Shown here piece after piece: positions 24,313 through 33,070 of a stretch of DNA of 64,000 nt. The DNA comes from Sphingopyxis sp. H115 (GTDB lineage Bacteria > Pseudomonadota > Alphaproteobacteria > Sphingomonadales > Sphingomonadaceae), in NCBI RefSeq assembly GCF_001468465.1, contig NZ_LNSA01000012.1, positions 1 through 64,000 of the forward strand, given 5' to 3'. How positions within the stretch are numbered: the first letter of the stretch is position 1; the number at the start of each line of letters is the position of its first letter. The notes under the pieces were generated by a model. That model did not search any database. It was not told the origin of the DNA and saw only the letters and a list, made by a program, of their open reading frames with translations. The position numbers were made by a program, and so were the translations under genes.

Positions 24313-25578
24313 TTAATGGCCGCCCAGAACCCGCTTCTTGAGCGAATGGAGCGCAAACCACACGGATCCCAGGACCGGCAGCACCAGCAAAGCGATCGCA
24401 ACTTCCGGATCAACCCAGTCAAAGTGATGGGACGCACCCTTTATGGCATACCCTAGCAGGCCGATGGCATAATAACTCACGGCCACTACTGAGAGGCCCT
24501 CGACGATCTGCTGCAAGCGCACTTGCATCGTCGTGCTGCGCTCCATCGATCGAAGCAGCTTCGCGTTCTGGTTCTCGATTCGCGTCTCGATGCGGGCGCG
24601 CAGCAGTTCGGAGATTTGGCGCGCACGCCGTGTCAGCTGGCGTTCGCGCTCAGTCAAGGCGGCGCAGGTGCGCGCTGCTGGCAGGAAGCGGCGTTCAGTG
24701 AAGTCGACGAGCGAAGCGAACCCACGGATCGGTTCCGGAGCAAGTTGTGCGAGCCTCTCTTCCACCAGACGCGAATAGGCTGCGGTAGCGTTCATGCGAT
24801 AGCCGATTGACGTGGCAATGGTCGAAAGTTCCAGGCTGAGGTCAGACAATTGCGCCAGCAAATCATCGTCAGAGGCCACCGAGGACGTTACGGCCTTGGC
24901 AAGTGCGGCCAATTCGCGTTCGGCCGCGTCCAGCCTTGGCCAGGCCTCTTGTGCCACCGGCAGCCCCAAGAGCGCCTTGTTGCGGTAATTCCCAAGCTCC
25001 TGCAATTGCTGCAGTTGCCGGGTGAGATCACTCCGGTCGACTTCCCCGGCTGACACCACAAGGCGCCCCCGGCCATCGGGGTGAATGCGAAAATCCGACC
25101 AGATACGCACTCCCCCGGAGAGGCCGCATGACACAAGCTCGCTGCGATTGAAATCAACCGCCGGCAATGCCCTCTCGACTTCGGCTTCGTCGCCACCAAC
25201 CCAGATCGATGTCGCGCGAATGATTGCGCCCGGCAGGGTTTCCGCCCAGTCAATGGCCTCGCCCACCGAAGAGTCCAGTCCGGGGTCGAGCAAAACTTCG
25301 ATGGCGCGTTCCGGACAAAACACTGTCAGCGTCGAACCTTCGCTCTGTCGCTCCCATGTAAAGGAGACGTCGCCAAAGAGTGCACCTGACAGGTGGCGCG
25401 GATTCTCTTCATCCGATTGGCTTCCGCACAGAGCGGACAAGACTGAGCGCTCCGCCTCACGCTCGCCAGGCCCAACCTCAAGCACCCACTGGAACACTGC
25501 GACCGGCAGTTGCAACAGCGGCCAGCGACGCAAATGCATTTCGCTGACAACTTGCCGCCGCAACTCATGTTCTCGCAT
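24313..25578 (-). CDS. DUF3422-family membrane-anchored protein
   Basis: A 421-residue protein matching the uncharacterised DUF3422 family: N-terminal HELRRQVVSEMHLRRWPLLQLP, a mixed alpha/beta region to about 190, then a long helical coiled region (about 190-345). Two C-terminal membrane helices follow (VVAVSYYAIGLLGYAI and VAIALLVLPVLGSVWFAL). The soluble part should face the cytoplasm. Family members in proteobacteria have no established function. Here it lies upstream of the hydrogenase regulator on the same strand, separated by a 155-base regulatory gap. It could sense or anchor something for the hydrogenase, or be an unrelated neighbour. Confidence 0.85.
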   Translation of the reverse strand: MREHELRRQVVSEMHLRRWPLLQLPVAVFQWVLEVGPGEREAERSVLSALCGSQSDEENPRHLSGALFGDVSFTWERQSEGSTLTVFCPERAIEVLLDPGLDSSVGEAIDWAETLPGAIIRATSIWVGGDEAEVERALPAVDFNRSELVSCGLSGGVRIWSDFRIHPDGRGRLVVSAGEVDRSDLTRQLQQLQELGNYRNKALLGLPVAQEAWPRLDAAERELAALAKAVTSSVASDDDLLAQLSDLSLELSTIATSIGYRMNATAAYSRLVEERLAQLAPEPIRGFASLVDFTERRFLPAARTCAALTERERQLTRRARQISELLRARIETRIENQNAKLLRSMERSTTMQVRLQQIVEGLSVVAVSYYAIGLLGYAIKGASHHFDWVDPEVAIALLVLPVLGSVWFALHSLKKRVLGGH

Positions 25579-25755
25579 AGCCTCATTCCCCGCCAGTGGA
25601 TTCCGGGCCAGACCTATTCAAACAAGCGCGAAGCCGCAATGCCGGTAAAATCGATCTCGGCTAGCTGCCATCGGACATGGCCGCAACAATGGGCAGCTAT
25701 CCCTCGTTCACTCCCCAAAACCTGCCGTTCCGGACCGTCCAACAAAGTTGCCGCT

Positions 25756-26253
25756 TCAATCTTTGATCGGCCCATATGTCAACGGGTCCCTGGTCCAGGA
25801 TGGACCGAGGTGGAAATCTTCGCTTGCCGACGGTACCGGGCCATCAGGTTGGGAGGCGACATAAGGAGGGCAGGGCGGCTCCACCTCTGCCTTCGTTCGC
25901 AGGACTTCGCCCATTGCACCCGCCCTTCCGCGGAGAATGCGGACCAGCCACGACAGGGACAGGAGCATAACGCCAGCTCCTCGCCCAGCGAGGCAGTAAT
26001 AGAGGCAACGCTGGTAATCGTCGCAGTCCGCCGAAAGAATGCCTGCCAGCCTTACCTTTGCCCCGGGTGTCTTTCTCTGGACCGCCTCCAGCACCTCGAG
26101 CAGTTCCTGCGCCGCGTAGTAGGCGTCGAAGGGCTCGACGCCCAGGCTGGCATTTGCCACCATTCGCATGGTCGGCAAGATCTCCTCTTCGACGGCGGCA
26201 TCCATCAAGGTGACCTCGGGATCGAATTTGCCAAGATCGAATGAGGTACGCAT
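25756..26253 (-). CDS. Uncharacterised protein
   Basis: A 165-residue protein I do not recognise. It begins MRTSFDLGKFDPEVTLMDAAVEEEILPTM, has a hydrophobic segment near residues 95-115 (GRGAGVMLLSLSWLVRIL) and a proline-rich C-terminus. AAGGAG 6 bases before ATG 26253 fixes the start. It follows the ParA-like gene on the same strand, after a spacer with a 7-4-7 hairpin. Confidence 0.65.
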   Translation of the reverse strand: MRTSFDLGKFDPEVTLMDAAVEEEILPTMRMVANASLGVEPFDAYYAAQELLEVLEAVQRKTPGAKVRLAGILSADCDDYQRCLYYCLAGRGAGVMLLSLSWLVRILRGRAGAMGEVLRTKAEVEPPCPPYVASQPDGPVPSASEDFHLGPSWTRDPLTYGPIKD

Positions 26254-26308
26254 CGCTTTCTCCTTCGACACTCCGACTGCGTATGTGCCGGACCAAGGTC
26301 AATGAGCG

Positions 26309-26326
26309 ATCGAAGGGGTCTTCGAT
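26309..26326. repeat. 7-4-7 perfect inverted repeat between plasmid genes
   Basis: ATCGAAG-GGGT-CTTCGAT lies in the spacer between the ParA-like gene and the next gene. It has no U-tract, so it is more likely an operator or an mRNA hairpin than a terminator. Confidence 0.35.
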
Positions 26327-26407
26327 GCAGTCCGAAGCGAGGGGAGGGCGGCCCTTTGGTGGACACCGTTTGCTCGACCTCCCGCCGCAGCGCACGCCGA
26401 TGAAGGA

Positions 26408-27037
26408 TCAGGCATCGACAAGCCGCATTCCCGGGCAGTCCTCGATCACCTGCGGCCGCCATTCGCCGCGATCGGGGTGCTTGATCCAGATCTGGTCGGG
26501 CTTGTACTCCTCGCCATCGAGGAATTTCTCGCGGAAGGCCTCCCAGGTCTGCGATTCTGACATCAGGCGTTCGCAGAAATGCACCTCGTCGCTGACGGCG
26601 ATGAACAGGCGCCTGAGCAGGTCGGGCGCCTGGGACAGGTCCACCACGCAGCTGTCGAAGCGGGTGGCGAAACTGGCCATCTGGTCGCGCAACCTGTCGA
26701 GAATATCGCCGACGCTGTCATAGCAGGTGAGCGCCAGCAGCACCTCTTCTTCGCATGCATCATAGGGGTGCCGCTGTTCCCGCAGGTCCAACAGGCAGAG
26801 TCGCGGAAGGGCTTCCTGCCGTAGCCATACTCCAGCGGGCCATGCGCCGAAGATCAGCGATGCGTCACCCAGCGTCTCGAAACCACGACCGAGATTCTTG
26901 CGGCCGAGCATTTGGGTGTTGCCCAGATCGATGGCCAGAATTGCCTCCTTTGCACGCAGCTTGTCGGCGATGATTTCGGTGGCAACGCTGGTAACACCGG
27001 TGCCGCCGGCAATGCTCTGGACTGAGATTATGCGCAT
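26408..27037 (-). CDS. ParA/MinD-like protein with a degenerate P-loop
   Basis: A 209-residue protein whose start (MRIISVQSIAGGTGVTSVATEIIADKLRAKEAILAIDLGN) follows the deviant Walker A layout of ParA/MinD ATPases. However, both lysines are lost: KGGxGKT has become AGGTGVTS. The Asp-rich second strand (AILAIDLGN) and a later strand ending in VVDLSQAP are kept. ATP hydrolysis is therefore unlikely, and it may be a structural or regulatory relative. GAGGAGG precedes the start. The neighbours are plasmid-type unknowns; no ParB or centromere was seen. Confidence 0.7.
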   Translation of the reverse strand: MRIISVQSIAGGTGVTSVATEIIADKLRAKEAILAIDLGNTQMLGRKNLGRGFETLGDASLIFGAWPAGVWLRQEALPRLCLLDLREQRHPYDACEEEVLLALTCYDSVGDILDRLRDQMASFATRFDSCVVDLSQAPDLLRRLFIAVSDEVHFCERLMSESQTWEAFREKFLDGEEYKPDQIWIKHPDRGEWRPQVIEDCPGMRLVDA

Positions 27038-27097
27038 TTGTTGATCCTCCTCGTGAATGTGGACTTGTGGGGATGTGTAATTGTGGGTCTGTGGGCG

Positions 27098-27712
27098 TCA
27101 GAGGCCGAAAGTGCAGATCGCGTAGCCGGGCGGCGCGAGGCGCTCGATCCGCGACCAGAAGGTGCTTTCCCCATTGGGCGCACGCCGGTTGGTCGGCACC
27201 GCAATCTCTGCCATGGGGCCGCGAACCTCGATCACCGTGCCGCAGTTGCTTTCGTCGCCGATCGCCAGGTTCCGCTGGAACTCCGCGATCCGCTCGCTCG
27301 CTGCCTCGAACCGCTCTTCGACCGCGGCAATCCGGCGCTCTTCCTCGTCGACGACCGCAGCGGCATCGGCAACGGTCGGCAGTCGATCCGGGTGAAACAG
27401 GTAAATCGCCGTGGTGTTGGACAGGCCGCCGAACAAACGCCCCATCACCTGGCTCCCGATATCGCCGGACCGTGAAATCTCCGAATTATCCATCAGGAGA
27501 GACACGAACCCCACCAGCGGCTCGCCTCCGCTGCCGTCGCAGATCGCCACTTCACCGCGCCATTGATGACGATACCCGGTGGGTCGGGTCAGGTGGGCAA
27601 TGACGCGGTTGCGGAACATCCCGGTCCGCAGGTCATCGGCCGGGACGATGGTGCCACCGTGAGCCTCGCAACTTTCTGAGAAGACCTGCTGGCTACGGCG
27701 CGTGACAATCAT
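27098..27712 (-). CDS. Uncharacterised protein, probably 5'-truncated by the transposon
   Basis: Open reading frame of 204 residues from ATG 27712. The frame stays open a further 18 codons to a TTG that lies inside the transposon's left terminal repeat, which begins at 27740. The natural start has therefore probably been cut away, though the ATG at 27712 may also be original (an AAGGAG lies 18 bases upstream). The product has a long charged helix (about 115-150, VVDEEERRIAAVEERFEAASERIAEF) and ends APPGYAICTFGL. Family unknown. It follows the strand of the two genes after it and may belong with them. Confidence 0.6.
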   Translation of the reverse strand: MIVTRRSQQVFSESCEAHGGTIVPADDLRTGMFRNRVIAHLTRPTGYRHQWRGEVAICDGSGGEPLVGFVSLLMDNSEISRSGDIGSQVMGRLFGGLSNTTAIYLFHPDRLPTVADAAAVVDEEERRIAAVEERFEAASERIAEFQRNLAIGDESNCGTVIEVRGPMAEIAVPTNRRAPNGESTFWSRIERLAPPGYAICTFGL

Positions 27713-27739
27713 GGCGTCGGTATTGCCGCGCTCCTTGAA

Positions 27740-27777
27740 GAGGGCATAGCGTGGGAGGTACGCCAAGCAACGCTAAG
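27740..27777 (+). repeat. Left 38-bp terminal inverted repeat of the Tn3 element
   Basis: Starts GAGGGCATAGCGTGG and ends CAACGCTAAG. It matches the reverse complement of 32884-32921 at 34 of 38 positions. Confidence 0.92.
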
Positions 27778-27809
27778 GACGAACAATACCGGAACGGCGT
27801 GCAAGGGCA

Positions 27810-29183
27810 TCACCTGCGGAGGCCGATGATGCCCAGCTCTTGCCACATCCACGTAAAATCATAGGTAGCCATTGGCTCGCCGACCCCGGATTTTGCTGCG
27901 CCATTCTCTATATATTTGAGCCAGTCGGCCACTTTCGCCCGGCCAGCCTTCGTGCGGGCCAGAGCGCGCGGCGTCTTGTTGCCAAGGGCAGGCACCGCTT
28001 CATCAAGCGTTTTGGTATATTCGCGTGTCAGCATATCATGAACGATGCGCTCCATTTCGTCCGGCGGGATATCGAGCGGCTCTTCCTGCGGAGCGCGGGC
28101 GGCGTCATCAGCCATGAACTGGGCCAGAGTCCGGATTTCGGTCATAGGTGTGCTCACGCAATCACCAAGCCATTCGCCCATTTGCGCAATCGCTTTCTCC
28201 GCACGGGCGGCACTATTGACCTCAACGATCAGTTTGCGTCCCGCCAACTCGACATTGGCGAAGACGGGTGTGCCGTCCTCCATGGTCGTCACAAAAGCCT
28301 GCCCGCCTTTGGCCGTTCGTGGTTTTCTCTCCTTCGTCACCGGCACCAGCCAGTTCCAGAATGTGTCGCTGGCAGGCTCCAGCCATTGTGCCGCGTTCAG
28401 CCTGCGAACCACGCTCTTGCCGATCACGCCCTTGGCCAGGGGGAAGACGATGCGGTGGAACACAAGATCATCGCCATCGGCGTTGACCATATCCGGCATG
28501 GTGCCAGGCATGGCTTTGCCCAGACAATCGAGCAGCCACATGTTCGTGAACATCGGGCCTGATGCCCGTAAAATAGCATCCCGGTCGGTCTGGTTTAGTT
28601 CGGAGGTGTCCTTTGCATCGTCCGCAAGCCGGCCAAACGCGTCGATCAGTTGTAGGGCGCCATCAGCGCTGAACGGCAACAGCGCGCCCGAGATGCCATG
28701 GCGACCGTTCACATCGACAACCCGTGCAGCGATCTTGTCCCAGTTGACGAGGGTCTGTGTCGCGCCGTGTTCGCGGACCGTGACTGGCGCAACATCCCGC
28801 AACAGATCACGCAAGGTCATCGACTGACCGGGGACGACCTCGCTAACCTCATAGAGCGACATCATCGTATCCCGCAGCGCGCGCATATAGGCCTTGTTCG
28901 GCGCCTTCTCGTTCCAGCCTCGGCGCTTGAGATAGTCATCGACCAGATTGCGACCGTCAGGTTCCAGTTCCTGTGTCAGCAGATCTTCAAAGGCGCAGCC
29001 CCATAGCGGCCCTTGCCAATGATCACCGATGATCTCGAATATGGCGTCGGGTTCGAGGCCGGTCGCTTCACATGCCGGACCGAGATGCGCGGACAGCATT
29101 TCATCCATCGCCTCGTCCCACGGAGCACGATCCGCATATTTCATCAGCCCGGACAGATCGTGAGCAGATTTCAATCTGGACAT
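27810..29183 (-). CDS. Tn3 passenger protein with an antitoxin-like C-terminus
   Basis: A 457-residue protein whose ATG directly follows the resolvase stop (TGA-ATG), so it is expressed with tnpR. Most of it is of unknown fold, with a basic strand region near 260-300 (KGGQAFVTTMEDGTPVFANVELAG). The segment NKTPRALARTKAGRAKVADWLKYIENG at about 405-431 resembles the toxin-binding domain of Xre/MbcA/ParS antitoxins, which also appears in SEC-C-type proteins. No toxin is adjacent. Passenger genes next to tnpR are common in Tn3 elements, but the role of this one is unknown. Confidence 0.7.
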   Translation of the reverse strand: MSRLKSAHDLSGLMKYADRAPWDEAMDEMLSAHLGPACEATGLEPDAIFEIIGDHWQGPLWGCAFEDLLTQELEPDGRNLVDDYLKRRGWNEKAPNKAYMRALRDTMMSLYEVSEVVPGQSMTLRDLLRDVAPVTVREHGATQTLVNWDKIAARVVDVNGRHGISGALLPFSADGALQLIDAFGRLADDAKDTSELNQTDRDAILRASGPMFTNMWLLDCLGKAMPGTMPDMVNADGDDLVFHRIVFPLAKGVIGKSVVRRLNAAQWLEPASDTFWNWLVPVTKERKPRTAKGGQAFVTTMEDGTPVFANVELAGRKLIVEVNSAARAEKAIAQMGEWLGDCVSTPMTEIRTLAQFMADDAARAPQEEPLDIPPDEMERIVHDMLTREYTKTLDEAVPALGNKTPRALARTKAGRAKVADWLKYIENGAAKSGVGEPMATYDFTWMWQELGIIGLRR

Positions 29184-29753
29184 TCAGGCAGGCCTTTCCA
29201 CGCCAAGGCGGCGCATTTCGCGATAGATGGTGGATCTGCCGATGCCGAGTTGCCGTGCTGCCTCTGTCGGCGAGATACGGGCTTCGACCAGTTTGATGGC
29301 CGCATCCACCTTGGACATGTCGAGCGGCTGACGGCCAGGCTGCTTGCCCTTGGCGCGTGCAGCGGCGATCCCATCGCGGGTCCGCTCAGAGATTAGCCGC
29401 CGCTCGAAATGGGCGATAGCTCCGAACACATGGAAGATGAGTTCGCCGGCGGCCGACGAGGTGTCGATTTTTTCCTCAAGACTCAGGAGGGCGATGCCTT
29501 GGCTGCGCAAAGTTTCGACTGTGGCGAGCAGTTCAGTCAGCGAACGCCCAAGCCGATCGAGGCGGACCACGGCGAGCGTGTCACCCTTGCGGGCATAGGC
29601 GATCAGTTCGGCCAGTCCAGGCCGCTCCATGCTTTTTCCCGATATTACATCGGTGAACACCTTGATGGCGCCGGCATTCTCCAGTCGCATGGTCTGGCCC
29701 GCCACATCCTGATCGCCGGTGCTGACGCGGGCGTAGCCCAGAATGCCGCCCAT
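29184..29753 (-). CDS. tnpR: Tn3 resolvase (serine recombinase)
   Basis: A 189-residue resolvase that would break down cointegrates at the adjacent res site. Catalytic motifs: YARVSTGDQDVAGQ (nucleophile Ser), VVRLDRLGRSLTELL and the FGAIAHFERRLISERTRDG helix. The C-terminal HTH reads ISPTEAARQLGIGRSTIYREMRRLG. It is divergent from tnpA across a 140-base spacer, the standard Tn3 arrangement. Confidence 0.96.
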   Translation of the reverse strand: MGGILGYARVSTGDQDVAGQTMRLENAGAIKVFTDVISGKSMERPGLAELIAYARKGDTLAVVRLDRLGRSLTELLATVETLRSQGIALLSLEEKIDTSSAAGELIFHVFGAIAHFERRLISERTRDGIAAARAKGKQPGRQPLDMSKVDAAIKLVEARISPTEAARQLGIGRSTIYREMRRLGVERPA

Positions 29754-29893
29754 CTATCGTGTCTCCCAAACGGTCGTTCTGTGGACGCTCTGAAGGGCGA
29801 CCGCTTCACCCCGCCCATAGCCGTCCACATACTATGTCTCTTTACTCATGGCTGTCCATAGGCGCAGTTGACCTTTTGTGGACGGGAATCGGC
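29754..29893. promoter_or_regulatory. tnpR-tnpA divergent spacer, putative res site
   Basis: The motif TGTGGAC and its complement GTCCACA or GTCCATA occur four times in alternating orientation (near 29780, 29823, 29852 and 29877). This fits resolvase subsites and divergent promoters for tnpR and tnpA. Confidence 0.6.
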
Positions 29894-32863
29894 ATGACGA
29901 AGCGCAAGCATCAACTCCTGACCGAGAGCGAGCGCAATCAGATCCTTGCCATCCCGACCGATCGCGACCACTTGGCTCGGCTCTACACCTTCGAGCCTGC
30001 GGACATCGAGATCATCGGCGCGCGACGGGAACGACGGAACCAGTTGGGCGTCGCGCTGCAACTCGCGCTCTTGCGCCACCCGGGCATCACACTGGCGCAG
30101 TTGATACAGAACAGGGGAGCGATGCCCCATGATCTCGCCGCCTTCGTCGCAGAACAGCTTGGCCTGCGCGTCACGGATCTGGCTGACTATGCGGCGAGGG
30201 ACCAGACCATGACGGACCATGCTCGCGAGCTAGCCGCGCGCTTGGGACTGCGAGGGCCGACGCGTGCCGATATTCCGTTCATGATCGAAGCGGCCACGAA
30301 AACGGCATGGGCGACCGACAAGGGGATGACGATAGCGACCGGTGTTGTCACCGCCCTTCGTGAGGCCCGGATTCTGCTGCCGTCCATCTCCACCATCGAG
30401 CGTGCCAGCAGCGCGGGGCGCGCGCGTGCCCGCAAGCAAGCCGCCTATGCCCTGATCGACGATCTCAGCGCTGAACAGGTCCACGCCCTCGACCAGCTCT
30501 TTGACGACGCCGGGGGCATGAGCCAGCTCGCTTCGCTCAAGACCATTCCCATCGCGGCAAGGCCCGATCATATCCGCCAGATTCTCGACCGCCTGCGGCA
30601 AGTGCGGAAGATCGGCATCTCCCCGGACGTGGCTGGCCGCATCCACGCGGACCGCTTCCGGCAATATGTCCGGGAAGGCCGTGCATCGCCTGCCTATATG
30701 ATCGAGCGATACGTTCCCTCCCGGCGGCGCGCCACGCTGGTTGCCTTCCTGCTCGATCTTGAAGAGCAGCTGACCGACAGCGCTCTGGAGATGGCGGACA
30801 AGCTGATCGGCAGCATCTTCACCCGCGCGAAGAATGCCCAGGCGCGTAGCTATGCCGCCACATCGAAGAACGTGGCGCGGCTGATGCTGATCTTTCGCAG
30901 AACGATCGATGCGCTGACCGATGCGGTCGATACTGGCGAAGATCCAATTGAGGTCCTGGACGCATCGGTCGGGTGGAACACCCTGATGAAGGCGAGGCCG
31001 GAAGTGGCGAGCATCGCGGAAACCGCCAACCTCGATCCGCTGACGGTCGCGGCCGACCGCTATGCGACGTTACGCAAGTTCGCCCCCGACCTGCTTGAGA
31101 CGCTCCAGTTCAGGGCCGGAAAGGGCAGTGCGAAAACGATCGCTGCCATCGAAATGCTGCGCGACCTCAACAGGTCGGGCAAACGCGATCTTCCTACCGA
31201 CGCTCCGATGCCCTTCCGTAAAGAATGGCGAAAAATCGTCGTTGGCGATAACGGCAAGATCAACCGGCGGCTCTGGGAAATCGCAACGATCGCGCATCTG
31301 CGCAACAAGTTGCGTTCGGGGGATGTCTGGGTGGAGCGATCGGCGGGATACCGCCAGTTCGACAGCTACCTGCTCAGCGAACCGAAGGCGAAGCCAATCG
31401 TGTCGGCTCTTGGTCTGCCACCCACAGCCAGCGAATGGCTCGAACAACGGGGCCGCGAACTGGACTGGCGACTGAAGAAATTTGCCCAGCGCCTGAAGCG
31501 CGACGCTCTGGAGGGTGTGCGGTTCCGCGACGGCCGCCTCCAGATATCCCCGGTTCGCACGATCGCGATGCCCGATGCCGAAGCGCTGGCTGACCGGCTC
31601 GATGCGATGATGCCCCGCATCCGCATCACCGAGCTGCTGCATGAAGTGGCGCAGGAAACCGGCTTTCTTGCTGCATTCACGAACCTGCGCACCGGCGAAG
31701 CGTGCCCCAACGAAAACGCGCTGCTCGCCACCATCCTTGCGGATGCCACCAATCTCGGCCTGTCGCGCATGGCTGCCGCGAGCCAGGGCGTGACGCGCGA
31801 CCAGCTCCTGTGGACCCATGACGCCTATATCCGCGACGACAGCTACTGCGCGGCGCTGGCCGTGCTCATCAACGCGCATCACCGCCTGCCATTCTCGCGC
31901 GTATGGGGCGACGGCACAACGTCCAGTTCCGATGGCCAGTTCTTCAGGGGCGCGAAGCGCGGTGCATCGGGCGGCGATATCAACGCCCGCTATGGCGTCG
32001 ATCATGGCTTCAGCTTCTACACTCATGTTTCCGACCAGCGTGCGCCTTACCACGTCAACGTGATCTCTGCCGCGACGCATGAGGCACCCTATGTTCTCGA
32101 CGGCCTCACCAGCCACGGCACCGATCTGAAAATCGTCGAGCATTACACCGACACTGGCGGGGCGACCGATCATGTCTTCGCCCTGTGCGCGATGCTGGGA
32201 TTTCGCTTCTGCCCGCGCCTGCGCGACTTTCCAGACCGGCGCCTCGCGCCGATCGCGCCGGTTAAGGCCTATCCGGCCATCGCCCCGCTAATGGGCAAGC
32301 GTATCCGCACCGACATCATCGCTGAACAATGGGATGACGTGCTGCGCCTCGTCGGCTCGATCAAGGCCGGCCATGTCGCGCCATCGGTCATGCTGCGAAA
32401 GCTCGCCGCGTACGAACGGCAGAACCAACTCGACGTCGCGCTACAGGAAATCGGCAAGATCGAGCGAACCCTGTTCATGCTGGACTGGCTGGAAAATCCC
32501 GATCTGCGCCAGCGATGCCATGCTGGTCTCAACAACAGCGAACAACGCCATGCCCTGACGCAGGCAATCTACACCTTCCGCCAAGGCCGGATCATCGACC
32601 GCAGCCATGAGGCGCAACAATATCGGGCATCCGGCCTCAATCTAGTCATCGCCGCGATCGTCTACTGGAACACGATCTACATGGATGCTGCCGCCCAGCA
32701 TCTACGATCAACCTCGGTCGCGGTGCCTGATTATCTGCTCGCCCATACGTCCCCCGTGGGTTGGGAGCATATTGCCTTCTCCGGCGATTTCCTCTGGGAT
32801 CGCGCAGCCGCTTCCGCTGGCCGCAAGGCCCTCAATCTCCCGCCGGATAGCCGCGTCGCATAA
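29894..32863 (+). CDS. tnpA: Tn3-family transposase
   Basis: A 989-residue replicative transposase (DDE type). The N-terminus MTKRKHQLLTESERNQILAIPTD is the usual Tn3 TnpA start; an upstream extension of 45 codons crosses the res spacer and is rejected. The DDE region contains VWGDGTTSSSDGQFF (first Asp), THVSDQRAPYHVNVI (second Asp) and the downstream LGFRFCPRLRDF block. The C-terminal NLVIAAIVYWNT...LAHTSPVGWEHIAFSGDFLW is strongly conserved. The gene is intact and probably active. Confidence 0.97.
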   Translation: MTKRKHQLLTESERNQILAIPTDRDHLARLYTFEPADIEIIGARRERRNQLGVALQLALLRHPGITLAQLIQNRGAMPHDLAAFVAEQLGLRVTDLADYAARDQTMTDHARELAARLGLRGPTRADIPFMIEAATKTAWATDKGMTIATGVVTALREARILLPSISTIERASSAGRARARKQAAYALIDDLSAEQVHALDQLFDDAGGMSQLASLKTIPIAARPDHIRQILDRLRQVRKIGISPDVAGRIHADRFRQYVREGRASPAYMIERYVPSRRRATLVAFLLDLEEQLTDSALEMADKLIGSIFTRAKNAQARSYAATSKNVARLMLIFRRTIDALTDAVDTGEDPIEVLDASVGWNTLMKARPEVASIAETANLDPLTVAADRYATLRKFAPDLLETLQFRAGKGSAKTIAAIEMLRDLNRSGKRDLPTDAPMPFRKEWRKIVVGDNGKINRRLWEIATIAHLRNKLRSGDVWVERSAGYRQFDSYLLSEPKAKPIVSALGLPPTASEWLEQRGRELDWRLKKFAQRLKRDALEGVRFRDGRLQISPVRTIAMPDAEALADRLDAMMPRIRITELLHEVAQETGFLAAFTNLRTGEACPNENALLATILADATNLGLSRMAAASQGVTRDQLLWTHDAYIRDDSYCAALAVLINAHHRLPFSRVWGDGTTSSSDGQFFRGAKRGASGGDINARYGVDHGFSFYTHVSDQRAPYHVNVISAATHEAPYVLDGLTSHGTDLKIVEHYTDTGGATDHVFALCAMLGFRFCPRLRDFPDRRLAPIAPVKAYPAIAPLMGKRIRTDIIAEQWDDVLRLVGSIKAGHVAPSVMLRKLAAYERQNQLDVALQEIGKIERTLFMLDWLENPDLRQRCHAGLNNSEQRHALTQAIYTFRQGRIIDRSHEAQQYRASGLNLVIAAIVYWNTIYMDAAAQHLRSTSVAVPDYLLAHTSPVGWEHIAFSGDFLWDRAAASAGRKALNLPPDSRVA

Positions 32864-32883
32864 GCGTTCGCTGATTGTTCGCC

Positions 32884-32921
32884 CTTAGCGTTGTTTAGCG
32901 TACCATCCACGCTATGCCCTC
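32884..32921 (-). repeat. Right 38-bp terminal inverted repeat of the Tn3 element
   Basis: The reverse complement starts GAGGGCATAGCGTGG and ends CAACGCTAAG, with four mismatches to the left repeat. It begins 21 bases after the tnpA stop, as usual for the family. Confidence 0.92.
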
Positions 32922-33070
32922 AACTGAAGCTGATCAAGATCGGGGCACGTGTCGTCCGCCATGCCCGCGCCATCACCTTCCAGCTGGCCGAGGTGGCCGT
33001 CACCGGTCCGATGGTCCGCGCCATCCTCGCCGCCATCCGCCGATTGCGAGCGCCTCCGCTATGCGCATGA
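32922..33070 (+). pseudogene. 3' remnant of an IS1380-family transposase
   Basis: Read in frame from 32924, the sequence gives KLIKIGARVVRHARAITF, continues QLAEVAVTGPMVRAIL and ends RLRAPPLCA before a TGA at 33068. That is the C-terminus of alphaproteobacterial IS1380-type transposases. The upstream part of the gene is missing: the Tn3 right end replaces it. Confidence 0.75.

Larger units (their letters stand above)
27740..32921. mobile_element. Tn3-family transposon, 5.2 kb
   Basis: A complete Tn3-family element bounded by 38-bp inverted terminal repeats. It carries a passenger gene, a resolvase, a putative res site and the transposase. The inner ends of both repeats read ACGCTAAG, typical of the family. 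Flanking 5-base sequences differ (TTGAA on the left, AACTG on the right), so there is no target duplication. The left flank is a truncated plasmid gene and the right flank is the 3' part of an IS1380-type transposase gene. The element has therefore been involved in a rearrangement since insertion. Confidence 0.92.

Noticed and set aside
31070-32173. Long minus-strand open frame inside tnpA
   Set aside because: Antisense shadow of the conserved DDE region; no family resemblance.
27735-32926. Target-site duplication of the Tn3 element
   Set aside because: The 5-base flanks TTGAA and AACTG do not match, also when the repeat ends are shifted by one base.
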